Of a DNA stretch of 64,000 nucleotides, positions 1-9,256 are shown one piece after another (position 1 is the first letter of the stretch; the number at the start of each line of letters is the position of its first letter). The stretch comes from an uncultured Alphaproteobacteria bacterium. GTDB taxonomy: Bacteria; Pseudomonadota; Alphaproteobacteria; Rs-D84. The DNA lies in NCBI GenBank assembly GCA_934230415.1, contig CAKQEW010000005.1, forward strand, positions 1 through 64,000, in the 5' to 3' direction. The notes beneath the pieces are model-generated. The model ran no database searches. It had not been told where the DNA came from and was given only the letters and a program-made list of their open reading frames with translations. Position numbers and translations under genes: made by a program.

Positions 1-714
1 CCATATGCGCGTCGTACCGCCCAAGGGTTGCTGATGGGTAACGACGGGTACAAGATGTCTAAATCGCGCGGCAATGGGTTTATGGTCGCTGATTTGGTCG
101 CGTCGGTTGGTGCGGATGCGGGACGCGTTGCGGTGCTGTCGCTGGGGCCATGGGAAAATAACGTTGTTTGGACCGATGGTGCAATGGCTGGGGTTCAGCG
201 TTTCTTGAAACGTGTGGAAAACCTGGCGGATAACCTGACGGATGCGCCGATGACGGCGGACCAGGAACGCCTGGTCAATCAATTAATCGCGGACGTGACC
301 GAACGTATTGATGGTATGCGTTTTAATACCGCAATTTCCGCGATGATGGAATACCTGAATGCGTTTTCGGGTGGTACAATGCCACGGGCGGCGTATATTG
401 CGCTGGTACGCGTGCTGAATCCGTTTGCGCCACATTTGACCGAAGAAATGTGGGAAAAATTGGGCAATGACACGATGTTGGCCGTGTCTGATTGGCCGAC
501 ATATGATGCGTCCAAATTGGCAAAAACAGAAATGACCATCGTCGCATCTGTTAATGGCAAGCGTGCCGCTGATTTCACCGTGGCGGTTGGTGCGCCAGAA
601 TCAGAAATTGTTGCGGCGGCCAAAAATGCCGCGGCGGCAAAACTGGCCGGTGTGGATATCGTTAAAACGATTGTCGTGCCAAACAGATTGGTGAATTTTG
701 TTGTAAAGAAATAA
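1..714 (+). CDS. leuS: Leucyl-tRNA synthetase, C-terminal part (5' cut by window)
   Basis: This is the C-terminal part of leucyl-tRNA synthetase, which charges tRNA-Leu with leucine. The reading frame is open from base 1, so the catalytic N-terminus lies outside the window. The class I KMSKS loop is visible as KMSKSRGN near codon 18. It is followed by the helical anticodon-binding domain (RFLKRVENLADNL, then PFAPHLTEEMWEKLG). The small C-terminal domain has the LeuRS-type signature of VNGK followed by a final IVVPNRLVNFVV. Valyl- and isoleucyl-tRNA synthetases share KMSKS but not this ending. The stop is followed at once by a strong hairpin terminator shared with the convergent rpiB. Confidence 0.93.
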   Translation, partial: PYARRTAQGLLMGNDGYKMSKSRGNGFMVADLVASVGADAGRVAVLSLGPWENNVVWTDGAMAGVQRFLKRVENLADNLTDAPMTADQERLVNQLIADVTERIDGMRFNTAISAMMEYLNAFSGGTMPRAAYIALVRVLNPFAPHLTEEMWEKLGNDTMLAVSDWPTYDASKLAKTEMTIVASVNGKRAADFTVAVGAPESEIVAAAKNAAAAKLAGVDIVKTIVVPNRLVNFVVKK

Positions 715-741
715 AAAAAACGCGCCATTGGCGCGTTTTTT
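713..741. terminator. Bidirectional terminator between leuS and rpiB
   Basis: A six-bp stem CGCGCC / GGCGCG with loop ATT at 721-735 is flanked by an A-run on the left and a T-run on the right, so it can end transcription in both directions. The same core recurs at several other convergent junctions in this window. Confidence 0.85.
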
Positions 742-1186
742 ATGATATTTTTTGAATTCGGCGAACACGACGTTCACAGTCGTCAAATGGACTCTCCAAA
801 AATGTCTGGGCAACCACGAATGCCATTTCTATATCAATATCGTCGGCCGCCAATGCCAGCACGTTAATATCATCATGGAAACGGTCGTCGCGGGCCTGTT
901 CTGGGCGTTCGCAGCGCGATGCGCGGATATGGCGATAACGGTTCGCGGCAATCATAATGCCCGCGCCCGTGCCACAAATCAAGATTCCACGGGATTTTTT
1001 GTCATCCAACATTGCGTCCGCCACGTTCGCGGCAATGTCTGGGAAATCAACCGGGGTATTTGGGTCGTCCACACCCATGTTCACAACCTGGTATCCGTCG
1101 GCCGCCAGCATTTCAATCAGGTACAATTTCAATCCGACGCCACGGTGGTCTGATGCGATATAGATTTTAGATATGTTTTTGTTCAT
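740..1186 (-). CDS. rpiB: Ribose-5-phosphate isomerase B
   Basis: RpiB interconverts ribose 5-phosphate and ribulose 5-phosphate in the pentose phosphate pathway. The protein is 148 aa, normal for the family. It has the N-terminal IYIASDHRG motif (phosphate-binding Asp/His), the catalytic-cysteine segment GILICGTGAGIMIAANR, and the DDINVLAL segment. The start at 1186 is preferred because AAGGA lies just upstream and the first family motif follows directly. An upstream in-frame ATG at 1219 would add 11 unconserved residues. The start overlaps the bactofilin stop as ATGA, so translation is probably coupled. It is the last gene of the operon that begins at 3495. Confidence 0.9.
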   Translation of the reverse strand: MNKNISKIYIASDHRGVGLKLYLIEMLAADGYQVVNMGVDDPNTPVDFPDIAANVADAMLDDKKSRGILICGTGAGIMIAANRYRHIRASRCERPEQARDDRFHDDINVLALAADDIDIEMAFVVAQTFLESPFDDCERRVRRIQKIS

Positions 1187-1533
1187 TTTTCTTTGTCCTT
1201 GCGTTTTGCCAATTTGCATTCCAATCCGGTGTTGCCGGTGATGTTCAATGTTCTGTATGACAATATGCCCGTCATCTGGGCCGCACTGAACACATTTGCG
1301 GTATTTACCGTTGCCGGCCCGTCCAATGTCCCGTGCAGGAACAGGTTTTCCGCCACCACGCGACCAACCACGCGACCGCCCCGCCCGATTACAACCGTTT
1401 CGGCGGTAATATTGCCGATGACGTGTCCGTGTACCTGGACAATATGGTCGGTCTTCATGTCGCCCGTCAATTTACAGCCGGCGCCAATAATTGTCGGTGA
1501 TTGCTTTTCTTTTGCGTTTGTGAATGCCAGCAT
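1183..1533 (-). CDS. Bactofilin family cytoskeletal protein
   Basis: A 116-aa bactofilin (DUF583 fold), a protein that polymerises into filaments at the membrane and scaffolds cell-wall enzymes. The core is the repeated short beta strand and turn pattern of a bactofilin beta-helix, visible from GAGCKLTGDMKTDHIVQVHG through VVIGRGGRVVGRVVAENLFLHG, with flanking unstructured tails. It sits between the M23 endopeptidase (two-nt spacing upstream) and rpiB (ATGA overlap). Bactofilin next to an M23 peptidase is a recurrent arrangement in bacteria where the pair shapes the cell, for example CcmA with Csd peptidases in Helicobacter. A role in localising the neighbouring hydrolase is inferred from that context. 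Confidence 0.85.
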   Translation of the reverse strand: MLAFTNAKEKQSPTIIGAGCKLTGDMKTDHIVQVHGHVIGNITAETVVIGRGGRVVGRVVAENLFLHGTLDGPATVNTANVFSAAQMTGILSYRTLNITGNTGLECKLAKRKDKEK

Positions 1534-1534
1534 T

Positions 1535-2815
1535 TTATTTTTCCTTTACAAATGATGTTGGGTTAAACGGTGCGCCCTTGTATCTGATTTCGTAATGCAG
1601 GTGCGGTCCCGTGCTGCGCCCAGATGAACCGCCCAATCCCACGACCGTGCCCGGACGAACCCAGTCGCCACGTGACACCATTATCTGGGACAGATGCGCG
1701 TACAGTGTTGTGAATCCCAAACCGTGGTCAATTTCAACCGTTGTGCCATATCCAACGCGTTCGCCCGCCGATATTACGCGCCCTGGGGCAACCGCCATTA
1801 ATTCCGTTCCGATTTTTCCGGCAAAGTCAATTCCGCGGTGGCGTTTGGGTTTGCCGGTAAATGGGTCGTTGCGGGTGCCATAATTTGATGTAACGCGCAC
1901 GCGCGATACTGGCGCCCCCAATGGTAATATTGTGTTCAGGCGACTTAACCCATGCCACAGTTCCAGGTTGTCGGCCAGCTTTTGATATTTTGGATCTAAT
2001 TCTTTGTCCAGTTCAATCGGACTGAATGCGGTGCCGACAAACGGATTGGTGTATTTGTTCGCACTGCGCACCAGGCCGGCCTGGTTCAGCCCCAGGGACG
2101 CGATTGTGCCATTGATTTGTTTCAGGTTCTTGCGCAATGTATCAATGTTGTCAGACGACATCTGGGACACCATGTCCACAATCTGGATATCGGCATCCGC
2201 CACAGATTGCATAGATTCCACCATCTGGGCGTTGCGTTTCTTTAATTCTTCGTTTTCGGCGCGGGTCAGTTCGTATTCCGCTGACAGTTCAGACAGTTTT
2301 GTGTATTCTGGCGCATATTCTTCGTTCGTGAACATTTCGGTCAGGCGGGTGCGCAAGAAATCCAATTCGCCCCACGTTTTCAGACGGCTGTTCATCAGGG
2401 ATTCGCGCTGTTTTTCATCCAGTTTTTTTGAATTCAAAATTTTGTCATCAACGACGTTCAGGCTGCGCGTCAAATCGTTATATTTTTTCAGATACGTCTG
2501 TAAATCGGTCATTTGCCGGGCATGGGTGGCGCGGGCCTCTTCCAATTGTTGGGTGCGTTTCTGTAATAATGGACGATGATACACAAACACGTACGTTGAC
2601 CACGTGGCCCATACGACCAGGCCGATTTTTCCACAAAATTTTGTGAAACGCCAAAAACTGCTCTGCTTAAAAGTGTAAACATTGCCACGTGGCGTATCCA
2701 TAACCGTGAATTCACGCGGTGGAAAAATCCGCACAATCATGCGCCACAGCGCACGAAACGGTGACGTTATAAACGCCCACAGGGATGTAAAATTTCTGGT
2801 TAAAAAGTTTATCAT
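1535..2815 (-). CDS. Membrane-anchored M23 peptidoglycan endopeptidase
   Basis: A 426-aa murein hydrolase of the LytM/M23 family that cleaves peptide crosslinks in the periplasm. The order is a short cytoplasmic N-terminus, one membrane segment around residues 60-80 (GKIGLVVWATWSTYVFVY), a long charged coiled coil at about 85-210, and a C-terminal M23 domain from about residue 305. The zinc and catalytic residues are all present: HRGIDFAG (HxxxD) and HLHYEI (HxH), so it should be an active enzyme rather than an EnvC/NlpD-type activator. Its start overlaps the stop of the upstream methyltransferase as ATGA. The bactofilin downstream is its likely partner (inference). Confidence 0.88.
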   Translation of the reverse strand: MINFLTRNFTSLWAFITSPFRALWRMIVRIFPPREFTVMDTPRGNVYTFKQSSFWRFTKFCGKIGLVVWATWSTYVFVYHRPLLQKRTQQLEEARATHARQMTDLQTYLKKYNDLTRSLNVVDDKILNSKKLDEKQRESLMNSRLKTWGELDFLRTRLTEMFTNEEYAPEYTKLSELSAEYELTRAENEELKKRNAQMVESMQSVADADIQIVDMVSQMSSDNIDTLRKNLKQINGTIASLGLNQAGLVRSANKYTNPFVGTAFSPIELDKELDPKYQKLADNLELWHGLSRLNTILPLGAPVSRVRVTSNYGTRNDPFTGKPKRHRGIDFAGKIGTELMAVAPGRVISAGERVGYGTTVEIDHGLGFTTLYAHLSQIMVSRGDWVRPGTVVGLGGSSGRSTGPHLHYEIRYKGAPFNPTSFVKEK

Positions 2816-3495
2816 TTCTGTCCCAGTCTAGCCAATGTATCGGCAATAGTCAAGCCGTCACGTAAAACGGCGTCTGTGTTCATGGACAGGCCCGCATGTA
2901 ATACCGCCCCGCCCCGCACGCATGTCCGACCGAATATCAGCACGCGTTCGGCGGTGCGTGTTGCCCCGAACAATGGAAATATATTTATGTCGCCACAGGT
3001 CGGTTTCAGCGCCGCGATGATTGTATCCACCGTGCGGGCGTCACTGATGATACATATGTGTCCGCGCGGTCGTACACGGCGCAGACATGCGCGTGTCCAT
3101 GTGCCCAGGTCGGCATTATGGTGTGCGTTATGTCTGGCGGGGGTTCCGCTGAAATACGGCGGATTGGTCAGCACCAGGTCAAATGTACGGTTGGTGCGCC
3201 ACGTGGTGATATCGGCGTTAATAAATTCAATGTCACGATTGTTCAGTGTGGCGTTTTGCCCCGCCGCGGCCAGCATTTCCTGGGATACGTCAATCGCGGT
3301 GATTTTCGCCGTCGGGTTATGCACGGCATAGCACAGCGCCACCGCCCCAGTGCCGGTGCCGACATCCAGTACGGTTTTTGCATTTGTTGGTGCCGCCGCC
3401 GCCAGCCATACTGCATCAGATGTTGGGTTGTAAATCCCGGCGTGGCACTGAACCCGACCACCCATCAGACCAAAAATTCCTTGTTTTTTCGTCAT
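2812..3495 (-). CDS. TrmN6-like tRNA (adenine-N6) methyltransferase
   Basis: An S-adenosylmethionine-dependent methyltransferase of the COG4123/TrmN6-like group, whose characterised members methylate N6 of A37 in tRNA-Val. The SAM motif I is VLDVGTGTGAVAL, an acidic residue follows in ITAIDVS, and the amino-methyltransferase motif IV is NPPY. The GGRV segment near the N-terminus is typical of the family. Starts are possible at 3513, 3501 and 3495. The 3495 ATG is preferred because a promoter (TTGCCT, 16 bp, TATTAT) ends six bases before it, which would make the mRNA leaderless; none of the starts has a good ribosome site. It heads the operon with the M23 gene, bactofilin and rpiB. The tRNA substrate is inferred from family membership only. 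Confidence 0.75.
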   Translation of the reverse strand: MTKKQGIFGLMGGRVQCHAGIYNPTSDAVWLAAAAPTNAKTVLDVGTGTGAVALCYAVHNPTAKITAIDVSQEMLAAAGQNATLNNRDIEFINADITTWRTNRTFDLVLTNPPYFSGTPARHNAHHNADLGTWTRACLRRVRPRGHICIISDARTVDTIIAALKPTCGDINIFPLFGATRTAERVLIFGRTCVRGGAVLHAGLSMNTDAVLRDGLTIADTLARLGQK

Positions 3496-3500
3496 GCCCA

Positions 3501-3529
3501 TATAATAATTCATCAAAATTAAAAGGCAA
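3501..3529 (-). promoter_or_regulatory. Promoter for the methyltransferase operon; overlaps a + strand -10
   Basis: On the minus strand TTGCCT (3524-3529) and TATTAT (3502-3507) are 16 bp apart, and the start codon at 3495 begins six bases after the -10. On the plus strand TATAAT occupies 3501-3506, a possible -10 for the divergent membrane-protein gene at 3534. Only this short stretch separates the two genes. Confidence 0.5.
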
Positions 3530-3533
3530 GTTT

Positions 3534-4541
3534 ATGTTTGATGATGCGGTTATTGTTCAAAGTGCGTTAAGTGCGTTTAATAATGCGGCACTGGTGGCAC
3601 CGGCGTTCTTGTGGTGGGCGGTGTTGTGTGCGCCACTGTTTGCGTTGGTGTATTTTTATGGAAATGATTTTCTGGCGCGGATTGGATGGACGAAACAGAA
3701 TACCCCGGTTCGCACATGTATTACTGTTGTTGCGATGACGCTGGTATGGGTTGTGTTGTTTGGCGGTAATTATGGTGTTTTGCGTGACAGTGCGACCGTG
3801 TTGCCGTTTATGGTGGCGACAATCGTATTTGTGGGCACTATGTTTGTTGTATCGCATCGTGCGGAATTTGTATGGCCCGCGTGGCGGACGCTGGGGTCGC
3901 GCCAGAAATGGATGGTGCGCGCATTGGTACTGTGTGGGCTGGTGATGCTGGCGTTGTCTGATATGCATGCGTGGTGGGGACCATTATTACAGATTGGCGC
4001 GGTGGCATCTGGTGCATTGTTTGGTCGCGGGGCGCGTTCAGAAATGCGTCCAATTGCGGGCACATTGTTGATTATCGGTGCCACCACAACCGCGATTTTA
4101 ATGCAGCCAGAATTTTTCAGATTTGGCCAGCTGGGGGCACTGACCCTGGTTCATATGGCGACGTTTGTACTGATGGCGTTTGCGATTGCTGGGACGGTCG
4201 CATTGCAGAATGTAAACGCGCGCGGTCGGATTCATCGTTCGGCGTATGTTAAATTAAAATGGATGATGCGTTTCGTGTCTGCGTTGGGAATTGTATTGTT
4301 CATTATGACAGAATCAGTACCGGTATTCTTGGGGATGATGGTGGCGTTCGGGTTATCATTCGCATTGACCATTTGGCATGGCCGACGGTCTGGGGCCGAT
4401 TTGGCCAATGCAACGTTTGCAATTGCGCTGATGACATTTGGTGCGATGACCGTTATGCCGGTGATAACGGCGTTGGGGCTGATGTGGCATCTGCGCACGT
4501 CAAATGGTGGCGTGATGCGCGGGCTGCGTGACTTGTTATAA
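3534..4541 (+). CDS. Polytopic inner-membrane protein, unknown function
   Basis: I do not recognise this family. The protein is 335 aa and consists almost wholly of hydrophobic segments, about nine predicted membrane helices separated by short basic loops (for example LARIGWTKQ, TLGSRQKW, HGRRSGAD). No transport or catalytic motif is evident. The ATG at 3534 follows AAAAGG; the longer in-frame opening upstream runs antisense through the divergent gene and is not credible. It reads toward lpxA but an 82-bp gap separates them, so co-transcription is uncertain. Codon use resembles its neighbours. Confidence 0.75.
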   Translation: MFDDAVIVQSALSAFNNAALVAPAFLWWAVLCAPLFALVYFYGNDFLARIGWTKQNTPVRTCITVVAMTLVWVVLFGGNYGVLRDSATVLPFMVATIVFVGTMFVVSHRAEFVWPAWRTLGSRQKWMVRALVLCGLVMLALSDMHAWWGPLLQIGAVASGALFGRGARSEMRPIAGTLLIIGATTTAILMQPEFFRFGQLGALTLVHMATFVLMAFAIAGTVALQNVNARGRIHRSAYVKLKWMMRFVSALGIVLFIMTESVPVFLGMMVAFGLSFALTIWHGRRSGADLANATFAIALMTFGAMTVMPVITALGLMWHLRTSNGGVMRGLRDLL

Positions 4542-4623
4542 TTTGTTATATTTATTTAATACCATTTAGTGTCGTAATAATGTATGATTTTCCCGAAATA
4601 ACAAGGAAAAAGCGAGCATTATT

Positions 4624-5427
4624 ATGACAGTAATTCATCCAACAGCAATTATTCACGATGGCGCCGTGTTGGGCGCTGACTGCAAGATTGGGCCATATTG
4701 TATCGTGGGACCAAATGTGGTCTTGGGCGAACGTGTGGAATTGATTTCCAATGTTGTGATTGATGGAAAAACATCTATTGGTGATGATTCAATTGTGTAT
4801 CCGTTTGCGGTGCTGGGCGTGATGAGCCAGGATTTAAAATGGCAAGACGAGGCAGCAATGACCGGTCTGCGCATTGGTAAGCGGTGCAAGATTCGCGAAT
4901 ACGTGACAATTCATTCTGGGACACCGGCATCAGACGGTACGGTTATTGGCGATGATTGCCAGATTATGGTGAATGCCCACGTGGGGCATGATTGCAAGAT
5001 AGGCAACAGTGTTGTTATGTCCAACCTGGTCCAGGTTGCCGGCCATGTAGAGGTTGAAGATTTCGCAATTCTGTCGGGTGGTGTTATGGTTCTGCAATTT
5101 GCACGTATTGGTCGTAATGCATTCATTGGCGGGATGTCGGGCGTCGGCAACGATGTTTTACCATATGCAATTTATGATGGAAATCCACGCGCGGTGTATC
5201 GCACGATTAATCGTGTTGGGCTGATGCGTCATGGCTTTACAAACGAAGATATGCACGCGATTCACAATGTGTATTCGGCGGTGTTCCGCGATACAGATGG
5301 CACGGTTGCCGATCGTCTGGCCCGTGTGCGCAAGGAAGTAAAGAATAACAAATACGCGATGGACGCAATTGACTTTATTGAAAATCGTTCAAAGCGTGGT
5401 ATTGGTACGGCGAAAAATGCAGAATAA
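4624..5427 (+). CDS. lpxA: UDP-N-acetylglucosamine acyltransferase LpxA
   Basis: LpxA adds a hydroxyacyl chain from acyl-ACP to UDP-GlcNAc, the first step of lipid A synthesis, in the cytoplasm. The 267-aa protein has the left-handed beta-helix hexapeptide repeats from residue 1, the catalytic His in NAHVGHDC, the GGVMVLQFARIG region and the helical C-terminal domain starting near GLMRHGFT. Length matches the family (about 262 aa). AAGGA lies about 14 bases before the ATG. lpxB overlaps its last 11 bases. The common neighbours lpxD and fabZ are not in the window. Confidence 0.96.
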   Translation: MTVIHPTAIIHDGAVLGADCKIGPYCIVGPNVVLGERVELISNVVIDGKTSIGDDSIVYPFAVLGVMSQDLKWQDEAAMTGLRIGKRCKIREYVTIHSGTPASDGTVIGDDCQIMVNAHVGHDCKIGNSVVMSNLVQVAGHVEVEDFAILSGGVMVLQFARIGRNAFIGGMSGVGNDVLPYAIYDGNPRAVYRTINRVGLMRHGFTNEDMHAIHNVYSAVFRDTDGTVADRLARVRKEVKNNKYAMDAIDFIENRSKRGIGTAKNAE

Positions 5428-6577
5428 AAAACTGAATATATTTATCATTGCCGGCGAAGTGTCGGGCGATGTCTTGGGTGCACGCATAATGGCGGAAATG
5501 CCAGATGCGACCTTTACAGGAATTGGTGGTGAAAATATGATTGCCGCGGGACTGAAATCATTGTTCCCGATGGGCGATTTGTCAGTTATGGGTGTCATAG
5601 AGGTTGCCGCCCATGCACGCACATTGACGCGCCGTATTCGCCAGACGGTTGATGCAATTATTGCAACCCACCCTGATATTGTTTTAACGATTGATGCACC
5701 CGGTTTTGCGCGCAGTGTGATTGGGAAAATTCGTAAATCTGATGCGGGACGCGCGTTGATATCAGACGGTTTGCGTTTTCATCATGTTGTCGCCCCCCAG
5801 GTGTGGGCATGGCGACCAGGACGTGCGAAAAATTACGCCGATGTGTTTGATAAACTGTACGCGTTTTTTGATTTTGAAATTCCGTATTTTACAAAGTATG
5901 GATTGGATACGGTTGCGGTTGGTCATCCGATTTCTGATGGACTGATTGGGAAATATCGCGCGACGCATTATCGCGATGGCGATGCCGAAAAAGTTATCAC
6001 CCTGGTCCCCGGCAGTCGTATGTCAGAGGTTAAACGTCTGATGCCGATATTCCGTCGTACGGCGGAAACATTGGTTGCCAACGGATATCAGGGATATAAG
6101 TTTGTGATACCGACGGTTGAAACGACGGCTGAATATGTGCGACGTGAAACCGCACGGTGGAATGCGCCGGTAACACTGGTGCCGGGAACCCAGCGATATG
6201 CAACATATGCGAAATCGTACATGGCAATCGCGGCCAGTGGCACGGTTTCTGCAGAATTGGCGATGCTGCATATTCCGGCGATTATCATTTATAAAATGAA
6301 CCCGATTACATCATGGCTGATACGCCAGGTTATCAGGATAAAGTGGGTATCACTGGTTAATATTTTGTTAAACCGTGGCGTGTATCCAGAATACCTGGGC
6401 ACGGCGGCGACGGCGGAAAATGTGTTGGATGCGGTTCAGCAATTGAGCATACCGTCGGTGCGCAAGCATATGATTGATGAATTACAGACAGCGGATGATT
6501 TGTGGCGGCGTGCCGGTGGTGCGCCGGCGACACTGATTGCTGATGATATCCGCGAAACAGTCCGGAAACGTAAGTAA
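5417..6577 (+). CDS. lpxB: Lipid-A-disaccharide synthase LpxB
   Basis: LpxB (glycosyltransferase family 19) joins UDP-2,3-diacylglucosamine and lipid X into the lipid A disaccharide at the inner face of the inner membrane. The 386-aa protein shows IAGEVSGD at the N-terminus, GIGGENM, the membrane-associated APQVWAWRPGRAK segment, LVPGSRMSEVKRL and the nucleotide-sugar site ASGTVSAELA. The ATG at 5417 places the AGEVSGD motif at the usual distance; the ORF continues upstream inside lpxA. The 11-bp overlap with lpxA implies translational coupling. A bidirectional terminator follows. Confidence 0.95.
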   Translation: MQNKKLNIFIIAGEVSGDVLGARIMAEMPDATFTGIGGENMIAAGLKSLFPMGDLSVMGVIEVAAHARTLTRRIRQTVDAIIATHPDIVLTIDAPGFARSVIGKIRKSDAGRALISDGLRFHHVVAPQVWAWRPGRAKNYADVFDKLYAFFDFEIPYFTKYGLDTVAVGHPISDGLIGKYRATHYRDGDAEKVITLVPGSRMSEVKRLMPIFRRTAETLVANGYQGYKFVIPTVETTAEYVRRETARWNAPVTLVPGTQRYATYAKSYMAIAASGTVSAELAMLHIPAIIIYKMNPITSWLIRQVIRIKWVSLVNILLNRGVYPEYLGTAATAENVLDAVQQLSIPSVRKHMIDELQTADDLWRRAGGAPATLIADDIRETVRKRK

Positions 6578-6581
6578 AATT

Positions 6582-6610
6582 AAAAAACACCGCAATCGCG
6601 GTGTTTTTTT
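6582..6610. terminator. Bidirectional terminator between lpxB and the 6631 gene
   Basis: Stem ACACCGC / GCGGTGT (6587-6604) with loop AATC, an A-run before and a T-run after. It lies between two convergent genes. Confidence 0.85.
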
Positions 6611-6630
6611 GGTTAATGTTTATCGGCGCA

Positions 6631-9246
6631 TCAGTACAAGAACCCTTCTGGTAACTCTTTCAGCTTTTGCCCGTTATAGTTACATCCGCCATCGGCGCGG
6701 GTAACGCCACCCAGTGGACATACCTGGCTTTCGGATGATAATCCATTGTTCTGGGTGCTCTGGATACACCATTTTGTGCTCTTGGTCGTACTGGTTGCTG
6801 TTGTATTCGTGCTGGTGCATGCGGATTCATCGGTGATGTCGTTCTGAACCGGGATTGCCGGCAGGCATTTTACACTGGTGCCGAATTTGCTGCGGCGACC
6901 GCCATTTTCCCAGCACAGGCATGCACCCCATGATGCGACATCCACACTCAGTCCATAATCGCGTGGACACATATCTTCTTTGCTGGCGATACCGTACATG
7001 CTGACCAATTGGTCGTACACCTTGTTCACGCCAGAAATGGTTTTACCACTGAATGTTGCCAGGCATATGTTGCTTTCGTCATACAGTGCGTCTTTGATAA
7101 ATTGTAATTCAACAAAACGTCCCTGCAGGTTGGTGCATTGCGTGGACAGATTGTCAATCACCTGGTTATATATTTCGGTGGCAACACCCGTCGGACGTGG
7201 TGTGTGGTGTTGCAATACATATGCGTCCACCCCTGGATTGGCGACATGCGTCTGGACAGAATCCAGTATGCCATACTTGCGTGAACGTTCGTCCCCAGAA
7301 TTGTTGCTGAGGTAATATACCGTCACCGCATTTGTGCCCCCGGTCGTTCCCTTGGCCGCGGATATCGCGTCAAATCCACCAAATACATCTGCGACAATGT
7401 CGTGACACGAATCAATTTCCAATAACTGGCGCGCGCATTCTGATACAGGACGTGTGTCCGCCACAGGTTGACCGGTGGCATCAACGTTCCCGCTGTATTC
7501 ATACAATGTGAACCAATCCAGGGCGTTGCCCGTCTGGAACAGACCGCTGTACGGGTAATAGAAATTTTCGTATCCCGAACCACCGAATTTATCAAAGCAT
7601 TGTTTTGCCACGGCGCGGCACGCGGTCAGTGTATCCGTGTCTTGGCGATTCTTGATGTAATCGGCAACAATGTTGCCATCAAACATATAATTACATGAAT
7701 CAATATAATCACGGCAAATTGCGGTGGACAGTGCAACCTTGTCCGGTTGCAGGATGATTGCGTTGTCGCCGGTCAATTCCTTCATTGCCGCGGTCAGGCC
7801 GGTGTCGGCATTCATATAGCAGGACGATACAAAATCAAAGCAGCCCTGTTTGATTTCTGATACCTTGGATTTCTGGGCGTAATATATGGACAGCATCGCC
7901 TTGTCCAGGTATTCAGACCACACGGTGTCGGCGTTTTCGGTGCATTTATCCAGTGCGGGCTGGGCAAATTTCTTGGTACGGTTTTCAAAGTTTTGCACGA
8001 ATGTGCGATTTGATGAAATCTTGGACAATTTTTGGTCTGCGGCATTTACGCCATCGGCAAACTTTAACAAATCGCCCAATTCGTAAAAGCGTTCAACCCC
8101 CGCAATCGGCGCGCCGGTGGATATGTCAATAAATTCACCGTTGTCCAGGCATTTGTGATAATTCGCGCCACAGACCTGCTCGCTCAATATCGCGGATTCA
8201 ACATTGTTTATACATGTGGCAATATCGTCAGAATTATGTTTTTGACGATTTTCAACACGTGCCAGATCCAACATTGCGCTGCTTTCGCGGACGGCCGATT
8301 TCATCTGTTTCTGTGTGTTTTCAATGGCGGTCTGAACCGTGTTGCAATCTTGTTCAATCGCCATCAGATACGCATTAATTGCGCGTTGCAACGATGCGTC
8401 ATTGCAATCGGCGCGCACAGCATTGCGGCATTGGGGGTATACCGCGGTGTACAGGTTTGTCCCGCTGTATTGTGCGACCGCCGCGCCCGCATCCAATGTG
8501 CCGAATGCGTTGGTCGTGTCAAATGACAAATTGATACTGTTCAGTGCGCTGAATTTACCGCTGACATTACTGTCTTCGCCACGGATAGAATTCATGATTG
8601 CCTGTAATAATGCCTTGGATGCCGATGTGTCCGACGTCAGGGCATTTTCCCCCTCTGACGCGGTCTTCATGGCGGTTGCCTGGGCGGCGGTCATACCAAC
8701 CGTATCCAGGTTTTCGTTAAAAACGGTTAATTGTTCGCCGGCTTCCTGTAATGCGGTGCGTGTTGCCCCCAGTTCCAGAACGCGATTGCTGCACGAACAA
8801 CGGCGATAATCGTCGTTCTTTAATTCACAGAACTGATCCATGCATGTAAAGTATGCATTCTTGCACTGTTCATACGCCGCCCCAGTGCGTGTTTCAGATA
8901 AATCAACGGTCGTTGTACCCGTGGTTGTGGCGCGCGCGGAAACGGTTTGTTTTGTCGCACTGCGTGATGCCACGTTTTGTGATGTGGCGCGCGATGTTGT
9001 GGATTTCTGGGCGTTGCGTGCGGTTGTGGTCGCACTGCGTGATGCTGATGTCGTGGCGGTTGTGGTGTTTGCCGGGATGCGTGTTACAGTGCGCACACCG
9101 GTACGTTCGGTTGTTGCAACGCGCTGTTGTGCCGGCGCGGTGGTTGTCGCATTGGTGCGATTTTTTGTATTGCCATCACGCACAGCCGCATCAGATGCGG
9201 CAATGCCAACAATGCACCCAAATACAAAAACCAGAATTTTCTTCAT
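6631..9246 (-). CDS. Large exported Cys-rich protein, paralogue of 59023-61416
   Basis: Function unknown. The 871-aa protein begins with a clear signal peptide (MKKILVFVFGCIVGIAASDA). A Thr/Ala/Ser/Arg-rich low-complexity stretch follows to about residue 125, then a long Cys-rich, mostly helical region. The signature AYFTCMDQFC...YRRCSCSNR at about residues 125-155 recurs in the 59023 protein as AYATCMDQFC...YRRCFCSSR. Similarity continues through QDCNAxxxx, CGxNYxxCLD and the AQKSKVSEIK regions, so the two are paralogues. Cys residues mostly fall in matched positions, suggesting disulfides in the periplasm or outside the cell. There is no C-terminal anchor or beta-barrel end. The ATG lies 10 nt after a -10 box. 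Confidence 0.8.
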   Translation of the reverse strand: MKKILVFVFGCIVGIAASDAAVRDGNTKNRTNATTTAPAQQRVATTERTGVRTVTRIPANTTTATTSASRSATTTARNAQKSTTSRATSQNVASRSATKQTVSARATTTGTTTVDLSETRTGAAYEQCKNAYFTCMDQFCELKNDDYRRCSCSNRVLELGATRTALQEAGEQLTVFNENLDTVGMTAAQATAMKTASEGENALTSDTSASKALLQAIMNSIRGEDSNVSGKFSALNSINLSFDTTNAFGTLDAGAAVAQYSGTNLYTAVYPQCRNAVRADCNDASLQRAINAYLMAIEQDCNTVQTAIENTQKQMKSAVRESSAMLDLARVENRQKHNSDDIATCINNVESAILSEQVCGANYHKCLDNGEFIDISTGAPIAGVERFYELGDLLKFADGVNAADQKLSKISSNRTFVQNFENRTKKFAQPALDKCTENADTVWSEYLDKAMLSIYYAQKSKVSEIKQGCFDFVSSCYMNADTGLTAAMKELTGDNAIILQPDKVALSTAICRDYIDSCNYMFDGNIVADYIKNRQDTDTLTACRAVAKQCFDKFGGSGYENFYYPYSGLFQTGNALDWFTLYEYSGNVDATGQPVADTRPVSECARQLLEIDSCHDIVADVFGGFDAISAAKGTTGGTNAVTVYYLSNNSGDERSRKYGILDSVQTHVANPGVDAYVLQHHTPRPTGVATEIYNQVIDNLSTQCTNLQGRFVELQFIKDALYDESNICLATFSGKTISGVNKVYDQLVSMYGIASKEDMCPRDYGLSVDVASWGACLCWENGGRRSKFGTSVKCLPAIPVQNDITDESACTSTNTTATSTTKSTKWCIQSTQNNGLSSESQVCPLGGVTRADGGCNYNGQKLKELPEGFLY

Positions 9247-9256
9247 CTCTGGTTAA

